Notes under the pieces: model-generated | Told to the model about the DNA's origin: nothing | Databases searched by the model: none | The model's input: only the letters and a program-made list of their open reading frames with translations | Program-made: the position numbers and the translations under genes | Part shown: positions 8,783 to 17,914 of the stretch, piece after piece | Layout: every line of letters starts with the position of its first letter | Position numbering within the stretch: the stretch's first letter is position 1 | Source: Zygnema cylindricum | Taxonomy: Eukaryota; Streptophyta; Zygnematophyceae; Zygnematales; Zygnemataceae | NCBI GenBank assembly: GCA_037447655.1 | Contig: JBBHKE010001099.1 | Coordinates: forward strand, 1-22,500 | DNA: 22,500 nt | Direction of reading: 5' to 3'

Positions 8783-9005
8783 AGTTATTGGAAGGTTGTT
8801 TGTGGAACAACACCTATTTCTAAACGCGTTCATCTGCCTACCCTTACCTAAGACCCATTTACCTCTTTCAAGCGGCGCCTATCTCTACCTAAGACCCCTT
8901 TACCCCTTTCGAGCGGTGTTGCCTAAGACCCATTTACCTCTTTCAAGCGGCGCCTATCTCTACCTAAGACCCCTTTACCCCTTTCGAGCGGTGAACAACA
9001 CTGAG
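8783..9005 (+). CDS. Possible internal exon containing an exact tandem repeat
   Basis: A GC-richer island stands in very AT-rich surroundings. It is preceded by a good acceptor (CTTTGTTGCAG, AG at 8781-8782) and followed by a consensus donor (CTGAG|GTGAGT, GT at 9006-9007). One frame is open from 8763 to 9032. It contains a 25-residue repeat (PKTHLPLSSGAYLYLRPLYP and five more residues) made by the 75-bp DNA repeat, whose period keeps the frame. I recognise no domain and cannot find a partner exon, so the island may be just a duplicated non-coding sequence. Confidence 0.22.
8847..8993. repeat. Exact tandem duplication, 75-bp period
   Basis: Bases 8847-8918 and 8922-8993 are identical over 72 positions. 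Each copy contains two diverged half-units beginning CCTAAGACCC(A/C)TTTACC(T/C)CTTTC(A/G)AGCGG, so the array is a duplication of a duplication. Full identity implies a recent second event. Confidence 0.95.
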
Positions 9006-9177
9006 GTGAGTAAAATATTTTTTATGTGTTAGGCTATTCCCTTTTGATAAACAACAATCATCATCATCAACATAGCAAAGCGAACATATAATTGAGAAGA
9101 GCATTTTTGGTATAGTTTTAACAATGTGGGTATTAGTTGAGTTTCATTTAAATCTGCTACGCGGTTTGCCATAGTTT

Positions 9178-9727
9178 ATCTTTCATTCCTCTCTATTTCT
9201 CTCCCTCTATCTTTTTTTTTTCCCATCTATTATTCTCTCCATCCTTCTTTTTCTTTTTCCCTCCTTCTTTCATTGTCTCTTTCCCTCTCTCTATCCGTTT
9301 TTTTTCTCCCTCCCTCCCTCTTTCATTTTTTTTCTCTCTCCCTACATCGCTCCCCTATTATGCTCTCCTTTCCTCTCAATATGTCGTCCCTCCCTCCCAA
9401 TTTGCCCTCCCTCCCTCCCAATCTGCCCTCTTTTTTTTCTAATTTGCCCTCCCTCTCTCCAAATTTGCCTTCCTCCCCCCACCCTCTCTCAGCCCCATTC
9501 CTTCTTTTTTTTTTTTTCTTTTTCTCTCTCTCTCTCTCTCTCCCCTTTCATCTCTCTTCATCTGCCCCCTCTACCCCTCACTCCATCCCTCTCGCTCACC
9601 TTTCTCCCCCTTTCTCCCACCCTCTTCTCTCTATTTCTTTCTCCCATTTTGCCCTCTATTACAACCCTTCCACCTTTCCTCCCTCCCTTTCTCTTTCTCT
9701 CTTCCCCTCCCCCCCTCTTTATTTCCA
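9178..9727. repeat. Pyrimidine-rich tract (CT/CCCT/TTTC)
   Basis: About 550 bp almost without purine runs, including (TC)n at about 9523-9542 and repeated CCCTCCCTCCCAATTTGCC at 9387-9425. Its right end abuts the left arm of the foldback element. Open frames on either strand here are low-complexity artefacts. Confidence 0.93.
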
Positions 9728-9730
9728 AAT

Positions 9731-11045
9731 GATTTACAAGTTGAATTTCAACGGTCAAGTAAATAAACAAAGTACCACGTAACTGATCCGTCGGTATCTA
9801 GTCAATTAACACAAGTAGCGACCCCAATCGATGTTCAAAAAAAAAAATACTTGGATCTTGACCGTTGGTCAAAAAACAAACTAGAGGTTTTTTTGGTCTG
9901 TTGGGACAAATTCCAAAAAAGGCCTAAAAAACAATACACCAAAAAAACTTTTGAAAAAAATAATGATGAGCGTGAATGAAGTGCGAAGTAGCAAAAGTAT
10001 TTCGTTAGTGTAATATTAGCAAAAAGTAAAAGATCAAAGGAAAAAATGTAGGGCACAAGTTATGCAAGAATAAAAGACTTGCGAAAGTCTAGCAAGTCTT
10101 TTTTAATATGTTACACCTAATTCTACAAAAGAGATTCGACACAACGGGATTAGAAAAAAAAAAAAAAAAAATTGGAAAAGTTAGAGATTTGGGAAAAGAT
10201 AATGGAAATGAGAAAGTGCCGAAAAACAAACATCTAAATGACCAAATAGGAAAATTAAACAAGTATATAAGAAGGGGCGGTCCACAACACGAGACAGAGA
10301 AAAATAATGAGATAGAAAAAACTAGAGGAAAATATAGTTTTAAAAGTACGGGTGTGTCGAAAAAATGTGGTGAACTAACGAGCAGGTTTACTTATCATAT
10401 GCGTGGAAAGAGAGTCGTGAGCTAACGAGCATGTTTATCATCCTATAATAGCCGATGAATGGTGTCTTAACTAAAGTAGTGATAAAAATGCGATAGATAA
10501 AATCGAAGAAATGTTGGGTGGGGCTTTCACCAAAAAAAAAGATGTAATAACTTTTGTAATTGACTCACTAACTAGCCCTAAATCCCCTTGTCAACTAAAA
10601 AAGCCGTCGGTGGGAAAACAACCGGCTAGTTCGCGGTTTAATACTTTATCTGAAGAATTAACCAACATTTTTGGAACAAAAATTATAAGAGTGGACGATT
10701 TTTGGAGAAGACTAAAACCGGTCGAAAGCGAACAACAAACCACTAAAATAGTCGAGAAAATAACGAGATTATTAAAAAAGCTGAGTGAACTAAAAAAAAA
10801 CATATATTAAAAAAAAAAGATGTAAAAAATGCTCAAATAAACATAGCAGAACGGAGACTCGCGTTTGCGATCAGCTACATGTAGGCGGATGATAAAAAAA
10901 AAAGCAAAAAATAAAAATTGAACAAACGCGAAGATTGTCTTTATCAAATTGCGAACAAGAGGTAAAAACACGCGTGGTTGAGGCGCAAACAAAGGCGACG
11001 AAAACAAATATTAAAGCAATGTAACTAAGGTTAGAATGTATTAAA
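9731..11045 (+). repeat. Left arm of the foldback element
   Basis: About 1,315 bp. The outer end begins GATTTACAAGTTGAATTTCA. Relative to the right arm it carries an extra local duplication of about 46 bp around 10350-10440 (CTAACGAGCAGGTTTAC... and CTAACGAGCATGTTTAT...), which breaks the reading frame. Confidence 0.85.
10108..10810 (+). pseudogene. Decayed coding sequence in the left foldback arm, identity unknown
   Basis: Two open segments in different frames, 10108-10425 and 10511-10810, are separated by the local 46-bp duplication. The first is lysine-rich and ends near KYSFKSTGVSKKCGELTSRF. The second reads MLGGAFTKKKDVITFVIDSL at its start, then a lysine/leucine-rich, possibly coiled-coil end (KIVEKITRLLKKLSELKK). 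The right arm encodes related words on the minus strand (GGNPQHEIEENNE, KYRIKCTGGWKESGKLKS, DEIEEMLSGACTK) with more stops. The cysteine in KYRIKCTG against serine here, and the H/C scatter, could be relics of a zinc-binding domain, but this is a guess. Confidence 0.4.
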
Positions 11046-11366
11046 CATGTGCACGATTCACGCTAAAAATAGATGACGAATGAGACGAGAAAATGAATAA
11101 TCTTATACCATTCAGGCCGCCAAAAAATAAAAATAGTGGCGCCTAACAAGGCGATCGCTCGGCTGTCAACCTTTTAAAAACGTAACGGTGAACAAAACAT
11201 ATGATTTCGAATGTAAAGACGGACAAAACATACTATCACTTGCGTCAAAAGTTGACAACTGTGGTATATCATATTCTTTTCCGGAAAAACCTTTACGAAA
11301 TGCAAAATGCAACTTTGGAAAAACAGCCAAACCTCATCAATTATATTTTTAAATGTCAACACCAAT
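11046..11366. other. Centre (loop) of the foldback element
   Basis: Unique 321 bp between the arms. Its first 60 bp (TGTGCACGATTCACGCTAAAA... to about 11105) resemble 6966-7025. A 63-codon minus-strand open frame at 11174-11365 has no recognisable motif. A GCGATCGC palindrome lies at 11151-11158. Confidence 0.5.
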
Positions 11367-12635
11367 TTTAAAGCATTCTAACTTTAGTTACATTGCTTTA
11401 TTTTTTGCGTTAGTCGTTTTTTCGTGCGCCTCAAGTTCGCGGGTTTTTGCCTCTAGTTCGCGAATTGACAATAGACGAACTTCTCTCTCGTTTTTTTTTT
11501 CTTTTTTTTTGCCCTTTTCTCTTCATCATTTGCCTGCCCACAGTTGATCTCAAAAGCGAGTCTCCGCTCTGCTATGTCTATTTGTGTTTTTTTGGCATTT
11601 TTTTTTTAATATACATTCTTTATTAGTTCGATCCACTTCTTTATTGATTTTGTTATTTTTTCGACTATTTAAGTGATTTGTTATTCTTTTTCGCCGATTT
11701 TATTCCTCTCGCATAATCATCCACTCTCTTAATCTTTGTTCCAAAAATGTTGAGTATTTTTTTTTTAAAATAACATTTAACTGCCAACTAGTTGGTTGCT
11801 TTCCCACAGACGACTTTTTTGGTTCACAAAGTGATTTAGAGCTGGTGGATGAGCCAATTACTAGAGTTATTACATCTTACTTTTAGTGCAAGCCCCACTC
11901 AACATTTCCTCGATTTCATCTTTCACTTTTTTATCACTAATTTTGTTAAAAAACCACTCATTAGCTATTATAAAATGAGTAAATATGCTCTTTAGCTTAC
12001 CACTCTCTTTCCACCCACCCGTACATTTGATTCTATATTTTCCTCTAGTTTTTTTTACCTCATTATTTTCCTCTATCTCGTGTTGTGGATTGCCTCCTCT
12101 GTATACTAGATTGACTTTCTAATTTGATCTAGTTGTTTATTTTTAGCCGTATTGTTTTTCCCCTCTCCTCTCTCAACTTTCAAACTTTTCAAAACTTCAT
12201 TTTTCCTCTTTTTAATCTTGTTATGTCGAATCTGCTTTGTAGAATTAGGTCTAATATATTAAAAAAATACCTTGCTAAACTTTCGCTAGGTTTTTGTTTT
12301 GCATAACTTTTTCTCCATATTTTTTCCTTTGATTATTTACTCTTGCTTGCTTGAGACTAACAACTTATATTTGCTACTTGGCACCTGAATCACGCTCTTC
12401 ACTATTTTTTTCATTTTTTTTTGGTACTGTGTCTTTTAGGCTTTTTTTGGAATTTGCCGTATTAGATGAAAAAAACCTCCAATTTGTCTTTTGACCATAA
12501 GTCACAATCCGAGTTATCTTTCGTTCGAACATCGTTAAGATTCGTTTAATGTGTTAATTGACTAGATTTTCGGCGGATTAGTTACGTGGCACTTTTTTTG
12601 TTTACTTAAAACTATTAAAATTTAACCCTTAAATC
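11367..12635 (-). repeat. Right arm of the foldback element
   Basis: About 1,270 bp, the reverse-complement counterpart of the left arm. On the minus strand the outer end begins GATTTAAGGGTTAAATTTTA. Coding frames homologous to those in the left arm are interrupted more often here. Confidence 0.85.
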
Positions 12636-12745
12636 TTTAAAAAAAATTGAAAAAAGTAGGGGAAAAAGGAAAAAAAAAGGGAGTGGGGAAAACATGGGAG
12701 AGAGAATGCAAAATAAAAAAGACGGAGAGAGAGAGCGGATGGGAG
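12636..12745. repeat. Purine-rich tract outside the right foldback arm
   Basis: G/A-rich (GGGGAAAAAGG, GAGAGAGAGAGCGGATGGG). It mirrors the pyrimidine tract outside the left arm, so both outer ends of the inverted repeat meet purine:pyrimidine tracts in inverted orientation. Confidence 0.75.
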
Positions 12746-12888
12746 ATAAATCGACTGTATGTTATATTCTCTATCCTCTACATCATCTTCTTTTATAAAT
12801 GAGGTTGGGCTTGGATCACATACAGATATAACATAATTATCGGAAAAAACTACCACAGCTAGTACATAAATTATGTGGTATACAGTTG

Positions 12889-13040
12889 TAGTAGGTGTAG
12901 ACTTATTAGATTCAATCCCATAAGATAGACTCATTACATACGATCCCATTAGATAAAATATTGTCAGACGATAGTAGATGTAGACTCGTCAAATACAACC
13001 CCATTAGATAAATTATTCTTAAGCGATAGTCAACAGATTT
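12889..13040. repeat. Degenerate tandem repeat of about 83 bp
   Basis: AGTAG(G/A)TGTAGACT recurs at about 12889 and 12972. Each copy is followed by CAATCCCAT/CAACCCCATTAGATAAA-type sequence. The copies are diverged. It lies between the right foldback arm and the partial third arm. Confidence 0.6.
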
Positions 13041-13080
13041 GGATCACTCATATGTAAAGGCTTGATAGTAAAGATAAATT

Positions 13081-13340
13081 GTAAACTGGGTTTTTTTTAG
13101 AATTTGCCCCAGACCGAAATGACCTTTAGTTTGTTTGGGCCCCTTTTGGAATTTGCCTCAATAGACTCGAAAAACCTTCAGTTTGTCTTTCGACCAACAG
13201 TCACGATCTGAGTCCTCCTCTTTCTCTAAAACATCCTTTGGGTTTGCTTCTTGTGTTAATTGATTAGATATCGGCAGATCAGTTACGAGGAATTTTATTT
13301 GTTTACTGAAAACCATTAAATTTTACTCTCAAATCATTGG
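13081..13340 (-). repeat. Partial third copy of the foldback arm end
   Basis: On the minus strand from 13335 it starts GATTTGAGAGTAAAATTTAA and continues through GTAACTGATCTGCCGATATC, AATCAATTAACACAAG, GACTGTTGGTCGAAAGACAA and GGCAAATTCCAAAA. These are the landmarks of the outermost 250 bp of both foldback arms. It is in the same orientation as the right arm, about 700 bp further out. Its inner edge contains a tandem pair of about 48 bp (ACAAACT(G/A)AAGGT...GGCAAATTC(C/T)). It ends at the 205-bp LTR-like repeat. Confidence 0.8.
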
Positions 13341-13352
13341 GAAATATAGAAG

Positions 13353-13557
13353 TGTCGTACATGTGTATTATCGAAGCAAAAAACATGCAACCTAACCAGC
13401 ATGCGAGTAGAAAATGTGGAATACACAACAGCAAGGCAGATCTTGAAAGAAAACAATTATAATACAAAGCTAAAATAAATATGACAATGTGAAGAATAAA
13501 TAACAAGTGGAAAGGATAAAAAGTGGAAGGTGAGTGGGAAGCCAAGAGAGAGATCCA
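13353..13557 (-). repeat. 205-bp LTR-like repeat, copy 1 (TG...CA)
   Basis: Runs from TGTCGTACATG to GAGAGATCCA. Copy 2 at 14866-15070 has the same length and high similarity, and the two diverge exactly outside TG and CA, as LTR ends do. No matching 4-6 bp target duplication is visible (AGAAG on the left, TTAAT on the right). Confidence 0.8.
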
Positions 13558-14863
13558 TTAATACTAAGCCAAAAGGTAGACACTAGGCTCCGCGGTGTAG
13601 GCTTATTCCTTATTGGAGTTAGGTCTAGGATTTCAAATAAAAAAAAACAAAACCAAAAAAATACAAAAAAACATCAATAGAGATTTACGGAGAATCCGAG
13701 ATAAACAAATCTTGGCACGCTGATCACAAAAAATTACAACCAGAAAACAAGCAATGAAAATAATCAAAGAATTCGAAATAACCGAATTGTAATACACAAG
13801 TAAAAATAGCAACAAGAAAATACAAGAAAACAACGTTAAAAATCTGCAAGAAATTCGAGAAAACCGGATTTTGACACAGTAGTAACCAATTGCTAACCAG
13901 ATTCTAACAGACCACCAGCAAACTCCAACCAAGGCAACGAAAATTAGACAAGAAAAAGTCAAACACTAATTCACCAAAGGCATCCACAAAGGTTCGGAAA
14001 CAGGCTGAGAAAGCAGGCAGAATCCACACTAAAAGAGGTTGTTGAAAAGAAACCGTGCGGACTCCGGCCGAAACCGAGTGAATTAACTTGTAGGTCTTAG
14101 AATAAAGGTTTAATGATGAAAGAAAAAAGCTAAGCTCTCATAAAACTAAAGAAGAAAAAACCTTGCAGGAAAAAAACTAATAATTTGACTAAGGAAAAAG
14201 ACAAGGGAAAAAAACAAAAAAATCTAAATCCTCTTCGACCAATTCTTGTACTCTCAAATTATAAGAGTACAAACCTAACAGAATCGCCTTTATACTAACG
14301 AAATAGCAAAAGTACTAATTTTTGACATTTGCTAACTAACCAATTACGTGAAAGTATTTCACTACATAATTTACGACTAGTTGGGGTCCTGGCCAATAAG
14401 CGACCAAAACCATATGCCTACGTTACAAAATTCATAATCTGCGGATTAAAACCCTTCCTACCTTCATGGAAATGCGTGAACCTACATGGGTTCACGACTT
14501 AAAATACAACCAATCAGAGTGCGTCGCCAACACTTCGAAAATCGCACGTCGCATCACCAATGTTCCAAAATCGTACGTTGCATCACTAATGTTTTAAAAC
14601 CGTACGTCGCAGAGTTAATGTCTTGAAATTGTACGTCACGTCACTCTAAAATCTGCGACAAAAGTAGAAATAAGAACGTCGTTGCTCACGCAAATATGTA
14701 TCTTCGTGTCACCTCCGAAATTCTCGGCGTCTCTTCGAAATAATTACACAATAAATCCTGCGTTTAAACATAATTTTAACACAAACCGGAATTAGTTTAG
14801 CCGCAGCCCGTAACATTCCTATAAATAAACAAAATGCATGTCCCGACACAATGCGGCATGACA
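13558..14863 (-). repeat. 1.3-kb LTR-like unit A, left copy
   Basis: Similar to 20977-22297 from AATACTAAGC to the GCGGCAT(G/A)ACA end. On the minus strand it starts TGTCATGCCGCATTGTGTCG, an LTR-like TG start. Compared with the right copy it lacks about 50 bp near 13890 (present at about 21306-21355), and its other end is cut by the 205-bp repeat. No open frame of note; a possible 3' LTR of the minus-strand retroelement. Confidence 0.7.
14531..14645. repeat. About 30-bp tandem repeat in LTR-like unit A
   Basis: Four diverged copies of AATGTTYCAAAATCGTACGTYGCATCAC. The same array occurs at 21967-22080 in the right copy of A, so it predates the duplication of A. Confidence 0.8.
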
Positions 14864-14865
14864 AC

Positions 14866-15070
14866 TGTCGTGCATGTGTATTATCGAAGTAAAAAACACG
14901 CAACCTAACCAGCTAGCGAGTAGAAAATGTAGAATACACAACAGCAAGGCAGATCCCGAAAAAAAACAATTATAATACAAAGTTAAAATAAATATGACAA
15001 TGTGAAAAAAAAATAACTGGAAGAAAAGATAAAAAGTGGAAAATGAGTGGGAAGTCGAGAGAGAGATCCA
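14866..15070 (-). repeat. 205-bp LTR-like repeat, copy 2, candidate 3' LTR of the gag-pro element
   Basis: Same length and ends as 13353-13557. On the minus strand it starts TGGATCTCTC directly after a polypurine tract, the position expected for a 3' LTR. Only two bases separate it from LTR-like unit A. Confidence 0.75.
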
Positions 15071-15090
15071 TTTATTCCCCCCCCAGCTCT
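15071..15090 (-). promoter_or_regulatory. Polypurine tract of the minus-strand retroelement
   Basis: On the minus strand it reads AGCTGGGGGGGGAATAAA immediately before the TG of the 205-bp repeat. Polypurine tracts prime plus-strand DNA synthesis and sit next to the 3' LTR. It begins right after the stop codon (15093-15091) of the gag-pro frame. Confidence 0.65.
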
Positions 15091-15278
15091 TTAGCCTGCG
15101 GTGAAGCTGGCCAACAAAATCGGAAGCCCGCGAAGCGGCACATTGAAAGTCACCTCAGTAGTGAGTATCCTCGTGGGATCCGAATCCAGTGAAAAATCCT
15201 GCAAATAATTTGAAATACGAAGCTTGGCATGCTCCCTAATAGGCATGTAATCTGGACCTTGAAAAAGTCAACGTCCCA

Positions 15279-15971
15279 TTAGAAGTTTCCGTCCGTGTTG
15301 ATCAGGAGAATGTATAGAGAGATACATGGAGAGATGTTAGTCTCTAATGTGTCGATACCAGCATAAACAGGAAGTGCTGTCGCTGAATGAGCCATGATAG
15401 GCAATGACTTCCGTGCCGAAATAAGTGGAAGGCAAATCTTTTGCTCTAGAAAGTGTTTGGCTTTGTAAGAGAATGTCTGGTCATACATATCTACACCGCC
15501 ACCAATGTGAAATATAACGTCCTGGCCAACCAAACATTCGTAATCGCTACATTTAGTAAAATGCGCATATGAAAAAATTTCAAAAAATTGAGTTTCAGTT
15601 TTTGTTTGAAAACGAAACGCGAGGGGGTCATTGGTGATTCTAAGAACCGGCTCCGTGGTACCAACTGAAGTTAGTAACTGTGTGGTTGTGGGTTGCAGCT
15701 TGTTTGCCGTGAGGCCAAGCTTCAACGCAAATCAGGATCCTAGGATCACGGGTTTGGCTTCAGTGTCCATGAGAGGGAGAGAAAGGGCGACACCATTCAA
15801 TGTGAATGAGTTACGAGTGTTATCGAAAAAGCTAATATGAGGATCTAACGTGCTACGATCGTCCGGTGAAATTGGCTGAACTGTCGACAGATTGCGATTT
15901 AGCTGCAACGCGTAAAGCGGCGGCTGCAGCGACCTCACTCGAAATAGGAGAGGCCTTAGGCACGTTCTCAA
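15279..15971 (-). pseudogene. Retroviral-type aspartic protease, inactivated
   Basis: The N-terminal part reads FTLNGVALSLPLMDTEAKPV, where the catalytic triad DTGA or DSGA has become DTEA. A TGA at 15734-15732 interrupts the same frame. After it come GLTANKLQP, a TSVGTTEPVL strand and YECLVGQDVIFHIGGGVDMY, the typical late (I/V)LG.D segment of retropepsins. The enzyme would have processed the gag polyprotein. Both the active-site Gly loss and the stop argue that this copy is dead. Confidence 0.8.
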
Positions 15972-16459
15972 TCATAGACGATAAGATGCTCAAACATTCC
16001 TTGACGCAATGAGCATCTTGGATTGTACTATCCAAGATTGTTAGTGCTTCAGCTACAATAGCCAAAGTCGTCTCTAGAAGAGGAGAGATAGGTTCTTTCT
16101 CAAAAAATAGTGGAATACAAGAGTTTGTTACTTTTCCAACTCGATGAAAATCTGCCGAGCCTTTGTTAAACGTGGCTCCTCGTTGTTAGACGATAGAATC
16201 ACGAAGGATTCAATCGGCCAACGTCGGCATATGAACGACCGTTCGGGCCATTCCTCTAAACTGCGGCTTCATTTCCGTCATGAAGGCTGCGAACTGTTCC
16301 TTCATCATAGCTGTCATAGTAGCTTGCAACTCTAACTTTTCTCTCTCTCTACGGGAAATTTTAGGAGTAGATTCTTTCTTGGTCTCCTTAGGCAGAGTGA
16401 CCGGCTTGGCGGAACGGGCGGGAATACCCCTATTCTTGATTTGATTTTGATATGCGAAC

Positions 16460-16720
16460 TCAGGGTTTCTTAATATGCCATCGATGGGCATAGTGTCCCA
16501 TCTGCCGACTGTGAGTGCATATGGCCGTCTTGTCTGGCCACATGCGGGCCTCATACCCTGTTTCCCCGCAACGGAAACATAATCTGCTTCTAGAGTTATA
16601 TGGTGGAGCTCCCATGGCAGGCACCTTCGGAGGCCTATTATTGGGCCATGGATTGCTTTGTGGGGGAAGTGGGAAAGCGACTTCCGATCGATCGTGGGCT
16701 TCCCACCAACACGACTGCAT
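16460..16720 (-). pseudogene. gag zinc-knuckle region with lost metal ligands
   Basis: A proline-rich linker (PLPPQSNPWPNNRPPKVP) leads into CFRCGETGYEARMW and CTHSRQMGHYAHRW. A CCHC knuckle is CX2CX4HX4C. The first has Y for His and W for the last Cys; the second has S for the second Cys and W for the last Cys. These nucleic-acid-binding knuckles are therefore inactivated. The frame then shifts into the following segment. Confidence 0.75.
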
Positions 16721-16801
16721 CTCTTATTCAACCGCATATTGACCGGCCTAATCAAAGGTAAATATCAAGCCATATGTCTAAGTTAGATGACTTTGGATAA
16801 A

Positions 16802-17222
16802 TCATTTTGAGTAGTCAAAAAACTGTCCAACAAATTTTTGGACAGCTTCCGCATCGAACATTGAGTCTGGTAAGGCTTCCCGTAGCGTCTCCATACGGGC
16901 ACGTAAAGCGAAGGCGGTTTCACCCAGTTTACGTTCGAATTTCATCAGTTCTTTCACTTGATCTGGATTTTGCATTCGATACTCCGCTTCAAAGAGATCG
17001 AACATGACAGAAAAAGGATCTCGCAATCAAAATCGCCATCCCTAATCGTGCCGAGACAGCACCACGTGCAGCCAAAGCATATTGCCGAAGAATTTCTAGG
17101 ACAGCGAGAACTAAGTCATTACCTTGGGCATCCATGACTTCGGGAAAAGCGGCCTGAAACATGATATGCACTTGTCCTATCACCTCAAGTGTGCCAGCGA
17201 AAAGAGGGGAAAATTCTGTCAT
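16802..17222 (-). pseudogene. gag capsid-like region
   Basis: Two overlapping open segments (17222-16989 and 17026-16802) in different frames. The second contains FERKLGETAFALRARMETLR and ALPDSMFDAEAVQKFVGQF. This fits the Retrotrans_gag pattern of a gE..., y..R...L...LP....a..kF order, which forms the virus-like particle shell. A frameshift lies around 17010-17030. Confidence 0.65.
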
Positions 17223-17452
17223 CGCGAGTATACTATTATAATTGCGAGAATATTGGGTGAGAGCCGAACCTCTAAGGTAACGACCAATGAGAGAGAATGC
17301 TACACGAACATCAAATCGATCTTAAAAGCGAAATGCCAAATCGCGCATTTTGGTATCATACAGCATACGGAAATGAGATAAAAACATTGTATCCTTCATC
17401 CTTGAAAAACATAATAGCATTTTGCTCAGGAGGCCTTCCGAGGAGAAGCCAT

Positions 17453-17914
17453 GTCACTGACAAGCGTTTACGTAGGTTTGACAAAAATAATACCAGGAGA
17501 AGACCAAAAAGAGAGGGAACCTGAGTAGAATCCCTCGAGACTCGTCTCTGGTTTCCTCAACATATACCGTAGAGGAGACGGAGGACAAAGAAAAGACTGA
17601 CGTGTGTCCTGAACGGACAGAAGATGTTCTCGATACCGAAATTGAGACTATAAAAGAATGAGGTAGACTTGTTAGATCCGTTTGGTCTACAAAAGATTTG
17701 CGGAAAACAACGCCACTACGACTAGACCCGGGACGTAAATTAAGATTGTTACAATCGGTGGGCATAAAAAGAAAATAGGAACCACGACGACGGGGTAATG
17801 AACACGATCTATCCAAAATGCAACAAGTGAGAACCACACCAAACACGTAAGCAACAATCTCAAATAGTCTCTAGCAAAGCCGGGATGGCCAAATCTAATC
17901 AAAAAGTCGGCTTA
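17453..17914 (-). other. Upstream leader of the gag-pro pseudogene
   Basis: Lies between the gag ATG and the start of the tandem-duplicated segment. The open frame at 17846-17454 is serine-rich with no recognisable motif and is probably not real. I could not identify a primer-binding site, and no third copy of the 205-bp repeat lies here, so the 5' LTR of this element is missing or is a different sequence. Confidence 0.45.

Larger units (their letters stand above)
9731..12635. mobile_element. Foldback-type element: giant imperfect inverted repeat
   Basis: Bases 9731-11045 are matched, in reverse complement, by 12635-11367, leaving a 321-bp centre. Matching landmarks across the whole arm include GTAACTRATCCG, AGTCAATTAACACA, ATGATGAGCGTG/AGTGAAGAGCGTG, ATCAAAGGAAAAAAT, CCTAATTCTACAAA, CCACAACACGAGA, ACTAGAGGAAAATATAG, CATTTTTGGAACAAA, GCAGAGCGGAGACTCGC-type sequence, and TAAAGCAATGTAACTAA. 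The arms are clearly diverged (many substitutions and small indels), so the structure is old or was made from two related copies. Known foldback transposons and head-to-head insertions have this layout. No transposase motif is recognised and no target-site duplication is clear. Confidence 0.85.
15091..17452 (-). pseudogene. Degenerate gag-protease polyprotein of an LTR retrotransposon
   Basis: In order from the ATG at 17452-17450: an N-terminal part broken near the start (premature stop after eight codons, with open sequence continuing in another frame), a gag capsid-like region (17222-16802), a proline-rich linker with two CCHC-like knuckles (16720-16460), a charged helical segment rich in Met and Glu (about 16445-16240), a second helical segment (16065-15853), an aspartic protease (15971-15279) and a C-terminal tail ending at a TAA (15093-15091). 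At least four frame changes and one in-frame TGA (15734-15732) break it. No reverse transcriptase, RNase H or integrase motif is visible anywhere in the window. The protease style is common in plant and algal Ty3-like elements, but family assignment is inference. Confidence 0.8.

Noticed and set aside
9273-9782. 169-codon open frame rich in Ser, Leu and Pro
   Set aside because: It is the translation of a pyrimidine tract; the opposite strand is equally open. No domain and no codon structure.
17454-17846. 130-codon frame as the N-terminus of gag
   Set aside because: Serine-rich with no gag feature, and out of step with the capsid region; a more plausible gag start is the ATG at 17452.
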